Position numbers and translations under genes: made by a program. A model generated the notes under the pieces. That model was given only the letters and a program-made list of their open reading frames with translations. It made no database searches and was not told the origin of the DNA. DNA of 58,144 nucleotides from Planctomycetota bacterium (GTDB taxonomy: Bacteria; Planctomycetota; Phycisphaerae; Phycisphaerales; SM1A02): positions 1 through 58,144 of the forward strand of contig JACZRS010000024.1 of NCBI GenBank assembly GCA_022574595.1. The letters are read 5' to 3'. Of this stretch, positions 14,822 through 24,064 are shown piece by piece. Each line of letters opens with the position of its first letter. Position 1 is the first letter of the stretch.

Positions 14822-16306
14822 GTGACGGAAACCTTATCGCTTATGCAGCTTTACCCCATACTCTTGATTGCAGTATTGCTCGCCAGGGATGGTGGGTTGC
14901 TATTAGCCGATGGGAATATGGCTATAACCGGCTGGGGCGCTCTTGCTATTGCCTATGGGCCGATTATAGCGCTTCTTGTTATCACACAATTTGCGGTGCT
15001 TTGGTATCAAAAGCGCTTAACTCGTGGCGATACTCCGGAAGCAATAATCGCAGCTGAACGATTCGTTAGAATTGCTCGTTGGTTTATCTTAATACATCAC
15101 GTTTTAATTGTTCTAGTCTTTGATTGGCTTTCGGCAATTAGAGATGTTGTAGGTAACAAGATCCTCCTTGACGAACTGATTGCTATAATGCCAGCTTTAA
15201 TAGGCATACTAGGAATATGGTGGGTGTATTACCCCATCGAACGGAGAATTCGCGATGCGCTGTTGATGCGTCGCTTTGACCAGGGACAACCGATTTATCC
15301 ATTTCCCAGCCGAAGTAAATACGTGCTAATGCAAGCGCGAATACAATTACTGCTCCTACTTGTGCCGTTACTATTAATCCTCACTTTGGCTGAGACAATT
15401 GATACTGCGCTTGATCCATGGTCCGGCCGCGCATGGTTTGGACCGGTTTCGGATATCACATCTCTTGCAGCTGGGATCAGTGTGTTTATGTTCGCGCCTC
15501 TGGTTGCACGATATGTGCTTGGCTTAGTACCAATGCCTCAAGGCCAAACCCTTAATGATCTAGAAGGAGTGTGCAAAGCTCAGAAAGTAAAGGTGCGGAG
15601 CATTTTGCTTTGGAAAACAGATGGAGCAATGATAAATGCAGCAGTGATGGGATTAATTGGCCGACTGCGCTATGTTATGCTAACTGATGCCTTGCTTGAA
15701 ACTCTATCGCGCAGGCAAGTCCAAGCGGTAATGGCCCATGAAATAGGACATATTCGAAAACAACACATGCCTTGGCTCGTTGGTTCTCTATTAGCAGTAA
15801 TTTCTGCCATGAGCATGGTAGCGGGAATAACGATTGAATTGCTCAATCGAACATCAGGCAATAGTGCTATCTCTCAAACATGGTTTGAAGGGGTGGCAGC
15901 GAGCACTACACTCTTAGCTTTGTTCTTCGTTTTTGGTTGGGTGTCGCGGCGGTTTGAGAGGCAGGCGGATACTTTTGCGGTGCAGCACCTTAGTCAATGG
16001 CCGATTGTTTATGCGGATCATCAGGCTGATGAAGCAGCGGCAACTTCAAATGAAGTAACTTTAGAATCGGTACAGACGATGCAAGGAGCGCTGCATACCA
16101 TCGCACGCCTCCATGCGGTGCCAAGATCAAGAAAAAGTTGGAGACATGGTTCAATCCAGTGGCGTTCGCAATACCTGGCCAGAATCATCGGCCTTGATGG
16201 TGAGAAACTTCTTATACACAGGCAAATTCGTTGGATCAAAATTATCTCGGGCTTCATTTTGAGCCTAACCTTGATCTACATAATCATTGGTACTGTATTT
16301 GGATAG
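14822..16306 (+). CDS. M48-family membrane zinc metalloprotease
   Basis: 494 residues with about seven membrane helices. 'VMAHEIGHIRKQHMPW' carries the HExxH zinc site near residue 306, and 'RRFERQADTFAVQHL' near residue 380 supplies the third ligand Glu. 'LTDALLETLSRRQVQAV' immediately before HExxH is typical of HtpX/Ste24-type enzymes. These act at the membrane in quality control or in processing of membrane proteins. The first ~200 residues, with four helices, are longer than in HtpX, closer to the Ste24-like layout. The GTG start at 14822 is uncertain; no good SD is present. Confidence 0.88.
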   Translation: MTETLSLMQLYPILLIAVLLARDGGLLLADGNMAITGWGALAIAYGPIIALLVITQFAVLWYQKRLTRGDTPEAIIAAERFVRIARWFILIHHVLIVLVFDWLSAIRDVVGNKILLDELIAIMPALIGILGIWWVYYPIERRIRDALLMRRFDQGQPIYPFPSRSKYVLMQARIQLLLLLVPLLLILTLAETIDTALDPWSGRAWFGPVSDITSLAAGISVFMFAPLVARYVLGLVPMPQGQTLNDLEGVCKAQKVKVRSILLWKTDGAMINAAVMGLIGRLRYVMLTDALLETLSRRQVQAVMAHEIGHIRKQHMPWLVGSLLAVISAMSMVAGITIELLNRTSGNSAISQTWFEGVAASTTLLALFFVFGWVSRRFERQADTFAVQHLSQWPIVYADHQADEAAATSNEVTLESVQTMQGALHTIARLHAVPRSRKSWRHGSIQWRSQYLARIIGLDGEKLLIHRQIRWIKIISGFILSLTLIYIIIGTVFG

Positions 16307-16318
16307 AGAGTTCGCAGA

Positions 16319-17176
16319 ATGGTTCGCTTCACCAAGATGCACGGCATCGGCAACGATTACATATACATCAACGGATTTGAGGAATCCGTAGCTGATCCTT
16401 CATCATTATCTATATCTATAGCGAATCGAAACACAGGGGTAGGTGGCGATGGTTTAATACTTATTCTCCCGCCTGATAATGAAAGCGAAGCTGATCTGAA
16501 AATGCGCATGTTTAATGCGGATGGATCTGAAAGTGAAATGTGTGGCAACGGCATTCGCTGCGTTTGCAAGTACGCATCGGATCATGGCTTAACCAGCGCT
16601 AAGCCTATGCGCATCGAAACCGGTGCAGGTATATTAACACTTGATTACACAATAAATAGCGATGGCAAAGTTGAATTGGTCACGGTTGATATGGGTGAAC
16701 CGATTGTTGATCTTCCTGCGATACCTGTTGATGAAATTCAACTTAATAACCGCGATGGCTCAACCGGAAACTTCACTGTTAACAATGAATCGCTGCGAGC
16801 TACTTTCGTTTCAATGGGCAATCCCCACGCTTTAATATTCGTGGACGATGTTTCTGACGTTGATCTTGAAAAAATAGGCCCACTTATTGAAACACACGCA
16901 GCATTTAAACAGAGAATGAACGCCCACTTTGTAAAGGTTCATTCGCACGATGAAGTTACTATGAGAACATGGGAGCGCGGCAGCGGTATAACTCAAGCCT
17001 GCGGATCCGGCGCTTGTGCTGTTTGCGTGGCTGGTGTTTTAACAAACCGTACAGATCGAGAAATTTTTGTGCATCTACCCGGCGGCGACCTTCAATTGCG
17101 CTGGGATGAACAAACCAATCACGTATTCATGACCGGCCCGGCCATCGAGGTTTTCACAGGCAATTGGCCAGTGTAA
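16319..17176 (+). CDS. dapF: Diaminopimelate epimerase
   Basis: 285 residues; interconverts LL- and meso-diaminopimelate in lysine and peptidoglycan synthesis. 'FTKMHGIGNDYIYING' is the N-terminal signature. The two catalytic cysteines lie in 'MCGNGIRC' (Cys 75) and 'ACGSGACA' (near residue 223), which together form the cofactor-free racemase site. Full length. The stop codon TAA lies inside the left copy of the 89-bp palindromic repeat, so the repeat abuts or slightly modified the gene end. It begins 12 nt after the M48 gene stop. Confidence 0.97.
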   Translation: MVRFTKMHGIGNDYIYINGFEESVADPSSLSISIANRNTGVGGDGLILILPPDNESEADLKMRMFNADGSESEMCGNGIRCVCKYASDHGLTSAKPMRIETGAGILTLDYTINSDGKVELVTVDMGEPIVDLPAIPVDEIQLNNRDGSTGNFTVNNESLRATFVSMGNPHALIFVDDVSDVDLEKIGPLIETHAAFKQRMNAHFVKVHSHDEVTMRTWERGSGITQACGSGACAVCVAGVLTNRTDREIFVHLPGGDLQLRWDEQTNHVFMTGPAIEVFTGNWPV

Positions 17177-17260
17177 AGCGGCCGGCAGTGCCGGCTGGAG
17201 ACGCGTCCGTATTCTCATTTTGCTTCCGCTCGAATGCGAGCTGCTGCTCGCGGCTTTACA
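17172..17260. repeat. 89-bp palindromic repeat, left copy
   Basis: Begins TGTAAAGC and ends GCTTTACA (terminal inverted repeat). Internal hairpins are GCCGGCAGTGCCGGC near the left and GCTCGAATGCGAGC near the right. It matches the copy at 17773-17861 at almost all positions outside a ~16-bp variable centre, at the same length. The dapF stop is contained in its first bases. This is a REP/BIME-like unit. Confidence 0.9.
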
Positions 17261-17276
17261 TGTTATGATGGGGGTG

Positions 17277-17777
17277 ATGCCAAACACCATTGGATATCAT
17301 GTTGTCAAATCGGGATACGGCTTATGGTTGCCGGGCGATGAACGTGGTTCGTGGTCGGAAACTTGGGATGCAAATATCGGTTTTATCGAACCACATACAC
17401 TTCACGATGGAGATCCTGTTCGACTTCGCATGGCAAAGGAAAGGATGAAGTATCCGCCAGTCCTACTTAATGACGCGATGATTGAAGCTGTTGCTGGTGC
17501 ACTTGAGTTATGTGTTGATAATTCAAATGGTGGGTTGTCAATTCTAGCGCTAACGATTCATCCAACGCATATGCATTTGTTGATCCCATATTCAGGACGA
17601 GATATTCATAAAACCATGAGTTGGATTTCCGATCAAACGAGCAAGGCTGTTCACTGTCATACCAATCACACTGGTCCAGTTTGGTGTAAGGGAAAGTGGT
17701 GCTCGTACGTATTCGAGCAGTCGTATTGGCAAAATTTAATCCAGTACATCGAAAGACATAATCTTGCTCTCTTGTAA
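17277..17777 (+). CDS. REP-associated tyrosine transposase (Y1/HUH, RAYT)
   Basis: 167 residues from the ATG at 17277; the frame opens at 17220 inside the left repeat, and ATGs at 17265 and 17268 are alternatives. 'LTIHPTHMHLLIPYSGRD' carries the HUH pair (H-M-H) that binds the metal. Near the C-terminus 'CSYVFEQSYWQNLIQYIERH' holds the candidate nucleophile Tyr, and 'TGPVWCKGKWCSYVF' matches the 'PVWqrgy' segment of RAYT proteins. Such enzymes nick REP hairpins as single strands. The gene seems intact, and its stop lies in the right repeat. Confidence 0.85.
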   Translation: MPNTIGYHVVKSGYGLWLPGDERGSWSETWDANIGFIEPHTLHDGDPVRLRMAKERMKYPPVLLNDAMIEAVAGALELCVDNSNGGLSILALTIHPTHMHLLIPYSGRDIHKTMSWISDQTSKAVHCHTNHTGPVWCKGKWCSYVFEQSYWQNLIQYIERHNLALL

Positions 17778-17861
17778 AGCGGCCGGCAGTGCCGGCTGGA
17801 GACGCGTACGCAACCATATTTCACTTCCGCTCGAATGCGAGCTGCTGCTCGCGGCTTTACA
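17773..17861. repeat. 89-bp palindromic repeat, right copy
   Basis: Same length and direct orientation as the copy at 17172-17260, differing only in the central segment (about 17807-17823). The transposase stop lies in its first bases, and its end lies 42 bp before the M20 peptidase start. Confidence 0.9.
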
Positions 17862-17903
17862 TGGGATTCTGATACGCCAACGTTTTTCCCTTACCATACT
17901 CAA

Positions 17904-19145
17904 ATGCCACTTAATGATGTTGAACAACAACTGTGTGATCTTGTTGATGCTCGCAGCGGCCAATTGCTGGTAGAACTGGCAGAGCATGTTGCTATCCCTA
18001 CTGGCCACAATCACACTCCGGGTTTGGATGCTTATCGTGATATATTGATCGATCAGCTGTCTGCGCTTGGTGCGGGCATTGAGCATATTCCGGGGGATGC
18101 TCGACCAAAGTGGATTGAGCAACCATCATTTAGCGCTGAATCAACGAAGTCTGAGCAAGAAATTCCGCCAACGGTTATAGCTCGGAAAACTTGTGGCGAA
18201 GGGCCACGCATTTTGATTGTCGGCCACATCGATACTGTACACGATCCAAACGGATCATTTCAAACTTTGACGATTGACCATAAACAAGGAACTTGCGTTG
18301 GCCCAGGCTGTGTTGATATGAAAGGCGGTGTGCTGATTGCGGTCACCGCTCTTGAAGTTCTTGCGCAAGTTGGAGTGGAGCTAAACTGGACATTTCTTCT
18401 TAACAGCGATGAGGAGATGGGTTCATTTTATTCGGAAGCGGCACTTCGCGAAGCCGCAAGCGGTCATGATTTTGGTATTGTCGTTGAGCCGGCATTGGCG
18501 GATGGTTCGTTAGCGGTTGAGCGTATGGGGTCGGGGCAATTTATGATCGAAGTGTTCGGGCAATCCGCCCATGTTGGTAGAGCGTTTTCTGATGGCGAAA
18601 GTGCGGTTTATAAATTAGCGCAAATTATTTCCTCGCTAAGCGAATTAGCCGATCCTGATAATGGGATGATTGTAAATGTTGGTCCACTTCAAGGCGGGGA
18701 AGCTACAAATATTGTTCCCGATTATGCTGCGTGTTGGGGGAATGTGCGTTTTACGAATTCAGTAATAGGCGACAAGCTTGCACAAGCAATTGATGCACTA
18801 GCAACGGATTCCCAATCGCTGCCGCGCGTTAAAGTCAATCGCCATTGGAACCGACCTGCCAAGCCACTGACCGATGCGGTCAAACTTTTTGCTCAAGCTG
18901 CTGCCGAGACTGCTAGTGATCTGGATCAATCCTTGCCACAAGATTCCACCGGCGGAGTATGTGATGGCAACATTCTTCAAGCGGTTGGTTTGCCTACGCT
19001 GGATACGCTTGGCGTTCGTGGTGGGAACCTGCATCGGCCTGATGAGTTCGTTGAGATCGCTAGTTTGGTCGAGCGTTGCCAGCTTTTAGCGGTGCTATTG
19101 GCCAGAATTGCGGATGGCAGTGTGAAAATCCCCTCATCTAAGTAG
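17904..19145 (+). CDS. M20 peptidase, CPG2/ArgE-DapE type
   Basis: 413 residues from the ATG at 17904; the frame extends up into the right repeat but that part is not protein-like. 'ILIVGHIDTVHDPNG' has the first zinc His and the HxD pair, 'GPGCVDMKGGVLIAVTAL' the bridging Asp, 'LLNSDEEMGSFYS' the catalytic Glu with the next ligand, and 'FGQSAHVG' the dimerisation domain. This is closest to the carboxypeptidase G2 type, which hydrolyses N-acyl-L-glutamate bonds. In front of aminotransferase, astA and astD genes, it is a candidate for releasing glutamate from N-succinylglutamate in place of AstE (inference). Confidence 0.88.
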   Translation: MPLNDVEQQLCDLVDARSGQLLVELAEHVAIPTGHNHTPGLDAYRDILIDQLSALGAGIEHIPGDARPKWIEQPSFSAESTKSEQEIPPTVIARKTCGEGPRILIVGHIDTVHDPNGSFQTLTIDHKQGTCVGPGCVDMKGGVLIAVTALEVLAQVGVELNWTFLLNSDEEMGSFYSEAALREAASGHDFGIVVEPALADGSLAVERMGSGQFMIEVFGQSAHVGRAFSDGESAVYKLAQIISSLSELADPDNGMIVNVGPLQGGEATNIVPDYAACWGNVRFTNSVIGDKLAQAIDALATDSQSLPRVKVNRHWNRPAKPLTDAVKLFAQAAAETASDLDQSLPQDSTGGVCDGNILQAVGLPTLDTLGVRGGNLHRPDEFVEIASLVERCQLLAVLLARIADGSVKIPSSK

Positions 19146-19272
19146 GTTGCTCCTGCGGTAGCCTGCCTTGAAGGTCGATAGAGAAGATCAGCGTCACTCA
19201 CGAGGATAGGATGGCCAATCTGTGCTTCTGATATAAACGCTAATTGCTTTATAGCTAAAGAGAATCCCGATT

Positions 19273-20718
19273 ATGACCACATCAACATCCGTTACAACAA
19301 ATGCTCAGACGCTTAACCAAAGCTCAATAATCAACTCCGCTATTGCATCGATCATCGCAGAGTTAACCGAAGCGCAGACAACAATGACCGCAGCTAGGCC
19401 AGCTACTGAAGAACTTAAGGAGTCTTATGAAAACTGTCTCACGCGCTTTGGTGAAATGCGTGGTCGAGGCGCGCTTTACCCATACGTCGGTTCTGGTTTA
19501 GGTAATGGGCCTTTAGTTGAACTTGCAGATGGTTCGGTTAAGTGGGACATGATCAACGGCATTGGCGTACACATGTTCGGCCACAGTGATCCCGACATAA
19601 TTGAAACTTCTATCCGTGCGGCAATGAGCGACACAGTAATGCAAGGCAATTTGCAATTTAACGAAGAGGTTGTGAAGTTTGGTGAGATATTGCTTAGTGA
19701 AGCGAGCAATGCAACCAAACTTAAACATTGTTTTTTGACTAACTCAGGCACAATGGCAAACGAATCTGCTTTGAAAGTTTGTTTTCAAAAGCGCCCCGGG
19801 TCATCGCGTGTGTTGGCGTTTGCTGATTGTTTTATGGGTAGATCAATGACCATGTCGCAGATTGGTGATTCTGCTGCTAATCGTCAAGGATTGCCGCTTA
19901 ACACGCTGGTTGATTACATGCCGTTTTATGATCCGGAACATGGTGAGAAGTCAACTGAGTATGCAGTCAACAGATTGCAGCGATATATCGATAGATATCC
20001 AGATCAGTATTCTTGTTTTGTTATGGAACTTGTACAAGGTGAAGGTGGGTTCAATGTAGCGCCTCGTGAATACTTTATACCGTTAATGGAACTCTGCAAA
20101 GAAAACGGCATAGCGGTATGGATTGATGAAATCCAGACCTTTGGAAGAACCAATGAGATGTACCATACAGCTGAGCTTGATCTAGGCAAGTATGTAGATG
20201 TACTTACGCTCGGGAAGATGAGTCAAGTATGTGCGTGTTTGTTTACAGAAGATTTCAATCCCAAGCCGGGCCTGCTAAGCGGAACATTTGTCGGTTCAAC
20301 GATTGGATTAAGTGTTGGCACTCGGATACTTGAACGCTTGCGTGATGGTGGGTATTACGGACCCAACGGTATAATTGCAAAGCTGTATAAAGCGTTTTGT
20401 GAACGTGCAGAAGCACTTGTTAAAAGGCAGCCGGATTGGTTCCCACAAATTCCGCATCCGTCAGGACTAACGCGCGTTGCCACCGGTTTTTACGGTGGCG
20501 TAGGTGGAATGATGCGCATCACACCCTTTGCTGGCGACAAGACAAAGATCATTTCCGCTTTGCACACAATGTTCCAAGATGGTGTGATTGCGTTTTACTG
20601 CGGTCACGAGCCTTATCACATTCGATTCCTGCCACCGGTTGGGGTAATGCAGCCCGAGCAGTTTGATGATGTGTTTATGATTTTAGAATCGTCGTTAGCA
20701 AAGGCTGCGAGTTCTTAA
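19273..20718 (+). CDS. Class III PLP aminotransferase (AstC/ArgD-like)
   Basis: 481 residues. 'LTNSGTMANESALKVCFQ' is the PLP phosphate-binding turn, 'IAVWIDEIQTFGRT' contains the Asp that contacts the PLP ring nitrogen, and 'VLTLGKMSQV' carries the Schiff-base Lys near residue 315. The fold is the acetyl/succinyl-ornithine transaminase group, but the N-terminus has an extra ~45 residues before the core. Position directly before astA and astD points to succinylornithine transaminase; since the arg operon here lacks argD, it may also serve biosynthesis (inference). Upstream AAAGAG gives a weak RBS. Confidence 0.82.
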   Translation: MTTSTSVTTNAQTLNQSSIINSAIASIIAELTEAQTTMTAARPATEELKESYENCLTRFGEMRGRGALYPYVGSGLGNGPLVELADGSVKWDMINGIGVHMFGHSDPDIIETSIRAAMSDTVMQGNLQFNEEVVKFGEILLSEASNATKLKHCFLTNSGTMANESALKVCFQKRPGSSRVLAFADCFMGRSMTMSQIGDSAANRQGLPLNTLVDYMPFYDPEHGEKSTEYAVNRLQRYIDRYPDQYSCFVMELVQGEGGFNVAPREYFIPLMELCKENGIAVWIDEIQTFGRTNEMYHTAELDLGKYVDVLTLGKMSQVCACLFTEDFNPKPGLLSGTFVGSTIGLSVGTRILERLRDGGYYGPNGIIAKLYKAFCERAEALVKRQPDWFPQIPHPSGLTRVATGFYGGVGGMMRITPFAGDKTKIISALHTMFQDGVIAFYCGHEPYHIRFLPPVGVMQPEQFDDVFMILESSLAKAASS

Positions 20719-20760
20719 CCCTGAATCCTGACTCCTAACTCCTGACCCCTTTTTAATACC

Positions 20761-21801
20761 ATGTTTTTAATCCGTCAAGCTGTTTCCGATGATGCACCAA
20801 CGCTATTAAAACTGGCGAAGATGGTGCACTTTATTAATTTGCCTGCTGATCCTGACATCATAAACACTAAGATTGCAAGGTCTCGGCGAAGCTTTGCCGG
20901 GCGAGCTGAGAGTGATAAAGAGCGCGAATTCATGTTCGTACTCGAAGATACAGAAACGGGCAACATTGTTGGCACATCTACGTTTGTGGCTAAAATCAGT
21001 TGGCCAGGCCATCCGCATACTTTTCTTCAAGTAACTAAACGCGAACATTACAGCGAGGATTTACAGACCGGCCAAATCCATACAACCTTGCAACTTGGTA
21101 TAGATGAAAGCGGTCCCAGCGAGATAGGCGGACTCATCCTCGGCCCATCATACCGCGGCCACAAAGATAAACTTGGAATGCAATTAAGTCTCATTCGATT
21201 TCATTTCCTGGGATTGCACCGTGAGTGGTTTTCGGAGCGCATCCTGGCAGAGATGATGGGACCGCTTACACCTGATAGTCGCAACCTGTTATGGGAATAT
21301 CTGGGGAGGCGTTTTATCAATCTAAGCTTTGTGGAAGCTGATCGATTCAGTCAGCGATCTAAAGAATTCATTACATCGTTGTTTCCAAAGGGTGAAGTTT
21401 ATGTTTCGCTGCTTCCGCCGGAAGCGCGAAATCTGCTAGGTAGAGTGGGCACCGAAACAGAGCCGGCCAAGCGATTGTTGGAGCGACTTGGTTTCAAATA
21501 TAAAGGGCAGATTGATCCCTTTGATGCCGGCCCATATCTGGAAGCCAATGCGAATGATATTGAGTTGGTCACTACAACTAATCAATGCAAATTTGCAGGC
21601 ACTGATGTGGACATAACTGATATGGGATTTGTATCTGCGCATGATCAATCAGGTTTTCGCGCGCTTCGAACTGAGGTAAGTTTAAGCGGCAATGACCTAA
21701 GCGTTTCAAAGAAAGCTGCTGAGATACTTAAAATTGAGCCGGGTACTTCGCTAGGTTTTACACCATTACCGAAATCTAAGTCTGCTAAGGGCAAGAAATG
21801 A
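20761..21801 (+). CDS. astA: Arginine/ornithine N-succinyltransferase AstA-like
   Basis: 346 residues. 'LIRQAVSDDAPTLLKLAK' opens a GNAT-type fold. 'GNIVGTSTFVAKISWPGHP', 'EIGGLILGPSYRGHKDKLG', 'ILAEMMGPLTPDSRNLLWEY' and 'FISLFPKGEVYVSLLPPEAR' (here 'FITSLFPKGEVY') are AstA signatures. The enzyme transfers succinyl from succinyl-CoA to the alpha-amino group of arginine; some relatives also accept ornithine. Length fits the family. It is 42 bp after the aminotransferase and overlaps astD by 4 nt. Confidence 0.93.
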   Translation: MFLIRQAVSDDAPTLLKLAKMVHFINLPADPDIINTKIARSRRSFAGRAESDKEREFMFVLEDTETGNIVGTSTFVAKISWPGHPHTFLQVTKREHYSEDLQTGQIHTTLQLGIDESGPSEIGGLILGPSYRGHKDKLGMQLSLIRFHFLGLHREWFSERILAEMMGPLTPDSRNLLWEYLGRRFINLSFVEADRFSQRSKEFITSLFPKGEVYVSLLPPEARNLLGRVGTETEPAKRLLERLGFKYKGQIDPFDAGPYLEANANDIELVTTTNQCKFAGTDVDITDMGFVSAHDQSGFRALRTEVSLSGNDLSVSKKAAEILKIEPGTSLGFTPLPKSKSAKGKK

Positions 21802-23297
21802 GCAGCGCATTGGCTCATCCGCCTGGTGATTACATAGATGGACAATTTGTGGCAATTGATGGTGATTCGGTTATATCTACTGATCCAGCCGATCCAGATC
21901 ACATCATCTGGAAAGGCTCACCAAAGATCGAGCATGTTGATGCTGCGATAGTTGCAGCAAACAAAGCTCTCCGGCAATGGGCTGCTACAACACTTGAAGA
22001 TCGAATCGCAGCTATTAAACGATGGCAAAACGTAACACGTGATTACGCAGAAAAACTCGCTTCTTTAATCACAAGTGAGATGGGTAAGACGCTCGCAGAG
22101 TCAAAATTTGAAGCATCCGCACTTGCAGGCAAGGTTGATATCACACTCGATGAAATAAGTATGAATCGAGTGAAGGAATATGAGGTAACAGTTAGCGATA
22201 CACGCAAAGGACTATGTCGCTATAAACCGCATGGCGTTATGGCGGTGATTGGACCATTTAACTTCCCCGCACATTTGCCAAATGGGCATTTCGTTGCTGC
22301 ACTATTGATGGGCAACACTATTATCCTAAAGCCATCGGAAAAAACTCCCGCCGTCGGGCAAATGCTTGGGGAAATGATGCACGAGGCTGATCTACCCGCA
22401 GGAGTATTTAATGTCGTTCAAGGGGCTGCGGAAATATCAAAGCGTTTAGTAAACCACGAAGATATAGATGGGATTCTCTTTACCGGTTCATGGAATGTTG
22501 GACGCAGAATCGTTGAAGCGAATCTAGATAGGCCCGGGCGACTTCTGGCTTTGGAAATGGGTGGCAATAATCCATCGGTTGTAATGAACGATTGTCATCT
22601 AAAGCAAGCGGTGGTTGAATGTGTACGCGCATCATTTGCAACAACCGGACAGCGCTGTACTTGCACGAGAAGAATCATCGTGCAGCGAGAAATATCTGAG
22701 AAATTCATACCCGCATTTTGCAAAGCTGCGACAACATTAATCGTTGGGGCTGGTAATTCTAATGAACCAGTCTTTATGGGGCCTTTGGTTAGTGAAGATG
22801 CGCTCAATGATGTGCTTAAGTTCCAGGATGAACTTGTAAGTAATGGCGGAAAGATACTGGTCGAGGCAACTAAAATTGATAGGCCTGGCCACTTCATTAC
22901 TCCTGGCGTTGTGCAAGTTGATAAGTTCACAAAAGACCGCGACTGTGAAGTCTTTGGCCCACTTGTACAAATTTCGATTGTTGATGATCTTGACCAAGCG
23001 ATCAAACAAGCTAACGCAACTCGCTATGGCTTGGCGGCATCTATTTTCACCACTGATGATGCTGCGTATGAGAAGTTTTTCGAGCGCGCAAAGGCTGGCT
23101 GCATAAATCGCAACACCGGAACCGCAGGCGCCAGCGGCAAATTGCCCTTCGGCGGACTTGGTCTAAGCGGCAACCATCGACCCGCAGCTGCGTATGCAAC
23201 TGACTACTGTGCGTATCCAGTTGCCAACATGGTTGAGCAATCATCCGATGCAGCTATTCCCAACGGAATGTACTGGGATGATTCCTGGACGAGCTAA
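21798..23297 (+). CDS. astD: Succinylglutamate-semialdehyde dehydrogenase
   Basis: 499 residues of the aldehyde dehydrogenase superfamily; oxidises N-succinylglutamate 5-semialdehyde to N-succinylglutamate with NAD+. 'MAVIGPFNFPAHLPNGHFVA' is the NAD-binding segment and very characteristic of AstD. 'FTGSWNVGR' and 'LLALEMGGNNPSVV' hold the general-base Glu, and 'TTGQRCTCTRR' the catalytic Cys. 'GLSGNHRPAAAYATDYCAYP' is the usual AstD C-terminus. The ATG overlaps the astA stop (ATGA), so the two are coupled. Confidence 0.95.
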   Translation: MSSALAHPPGDYIDGQFVAIDGDSVISTDPADPDHIIWKGSPKIEHVDAAIVAANKALRQWAATTLEDRIAAIKRWQNVTRDYAEKLASLITSEMGKTLAESKFEASALAGKVDITLDEISMNRVKEYEVTVSDTRKGLCRYKPHGVMAVIGPFNFPAHLPNGHFVAALLMGNTIILKPSEKTPAVGQMLGEMMHEADLPAGVFNVVQGAAEISKRLVNHEDIDGILFTGSWNVGRRIVEANLDRPGRLLALEMGGNNPSVVMNDCHLKQAVVECVRASFATTGQRCTCTRRIIVQREISEKFIPAFCKAATTLIVGAGNSNEPVFMGPLVSEDALNDVLKFQDELVSNGGKILVEATKIDRPGHFITPGVVQVDKFTKDRDCEVFGPLVQISIVDDLDQAIKQANATRYGLAASIFTTDDAAYEKFFERAKAGCINRNTGTAGASGKLPFGGLGLSGNHRPAAAYATDYCAYPVANMVEQSSDAAIPNGMYWDDSWTS

Positions 23298-23302
23298 TTT
23301 CA

Positions 23303-24022
23303 ATGATCTCATTCATTATCCCTGCATACAACGAAGAAGCCCTAATTGAAGAAACTGTTTCTCAGTTAAAAGAAAGTGCGGATCTGCTGAAACTCGATTA
23401 TGAGATCATCGTTGTTGATGATGATTCAAATGATAGGACAGCCCAATTAGCCAATGCAGCTGGTGCTAAGGTCGTTCAGGTAAAAAACAGACAAATATCA
23501 GCGACGCGCAACGCCGGCGCCAAAGCAGCAAAGGGTGATATTTTTATCTTTGTTGATGCAGATACTTTAATACCAACTAATACCTTGCGTGCAGCATTAA
23601 GAGCTTTAGAAAACGGAGCAGTTGGCGGAGGAGCAACTATTAAATTCAGGGGGCAAATCTCTTTAGCGGCACAAATATTTGCAGTGATTGTTCAGCTTTC
23701 GATGCGATGCGCAAGGCTAGTAGGTGGCTGCTTCATGTTCATGACGCGAGAGGCATATGAAAAAGCTGGTGGATATGATGAGTCGATTTATGCCTCTGAA
23801 GAGATTTGGTTTGCAATGGCGCTTAGGAGGCAAGGGCGATTCGTGGTTCTGCACGAAAATGTATTAACTTCCGGACGCAAGATCAGGCAATACGGCTTAC
23901 TTAAATTGCTAATGGTCATCATAAAAATGGCTATTCGTGGGCCTAGCGTTTTAACTAGCCGAGATGGGCTGGAAGTATGGTACAAATCCGGGCGTGAACT
24001 CAAGGGAGCGGATGATTCATAG
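23303..24022 (+). CDS. Glycosyltransferase family 2
   Basis: 239 residues. 'ISFIIPAYNEEALIEETVSQ' and 'YEIIVVDDDSNDRTAQLA' form the GT-A nucleotide-binding start, 'IFIFVDADTLIP' is the DxD metal motif near residue 95, and 'GGYDESIYASEEIWFAMALR' is the acceptor loop with its Glu/Asp. A short enzyme without added membrane helices apart from one weak hydrophobic stretch ('AAQIFAVIVQLSM'). It lies 5 nt after astD and 42 nt before the ureohydrolase, so it is embedded in the arginine set without an evident metabolic link. Confidence 0.88.
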   Translation: MISFIIPAYNEEALIEETVSQLKESADLLKLDYEIIVVDDDSNDRTAQLANAAGAKVVQVKNRQISATRNAGAKAAKGDIFIFVDADTLIPTNTLRAALRALENGAVGGGATIKFRGQISLAAQIFAVIVQLSMRCARLVGGCFMFMTREAYEKAGGYDESIYASEEIWFAMALRRQGRFVVLHENVLTSGRKIRQYGLLKLLMVIIKMAIRGPSVLTSRDGLEVWYKSGRELKGADDS

Positions 24023-24064
24023 CCTGCAACTTGCGTTTTTGGTAAAAGGGCCGAGGATGGATGT

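Larger units (their letters stand above)
17172..17861 (+). mobile_element. RAYT transposase flanked by paired REP-like repeats
   Basis: A 690-bp unit consisting of an 89-bp palindromic repeat, one Y1/HUH transposase gene, and a second 89-bp repeat in direct orientation. It lies between dapF and the M20 peptidase gene, whose original 5' region is now preceded by the right repeat. The layout is that of a REP-associated tyrosine transposase with its substrates. Both the host gene (dapF) and the transposase gene take their TAA stops from the first bases of a repeat copy (TGTAAAGC). Confidence 0.85.
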
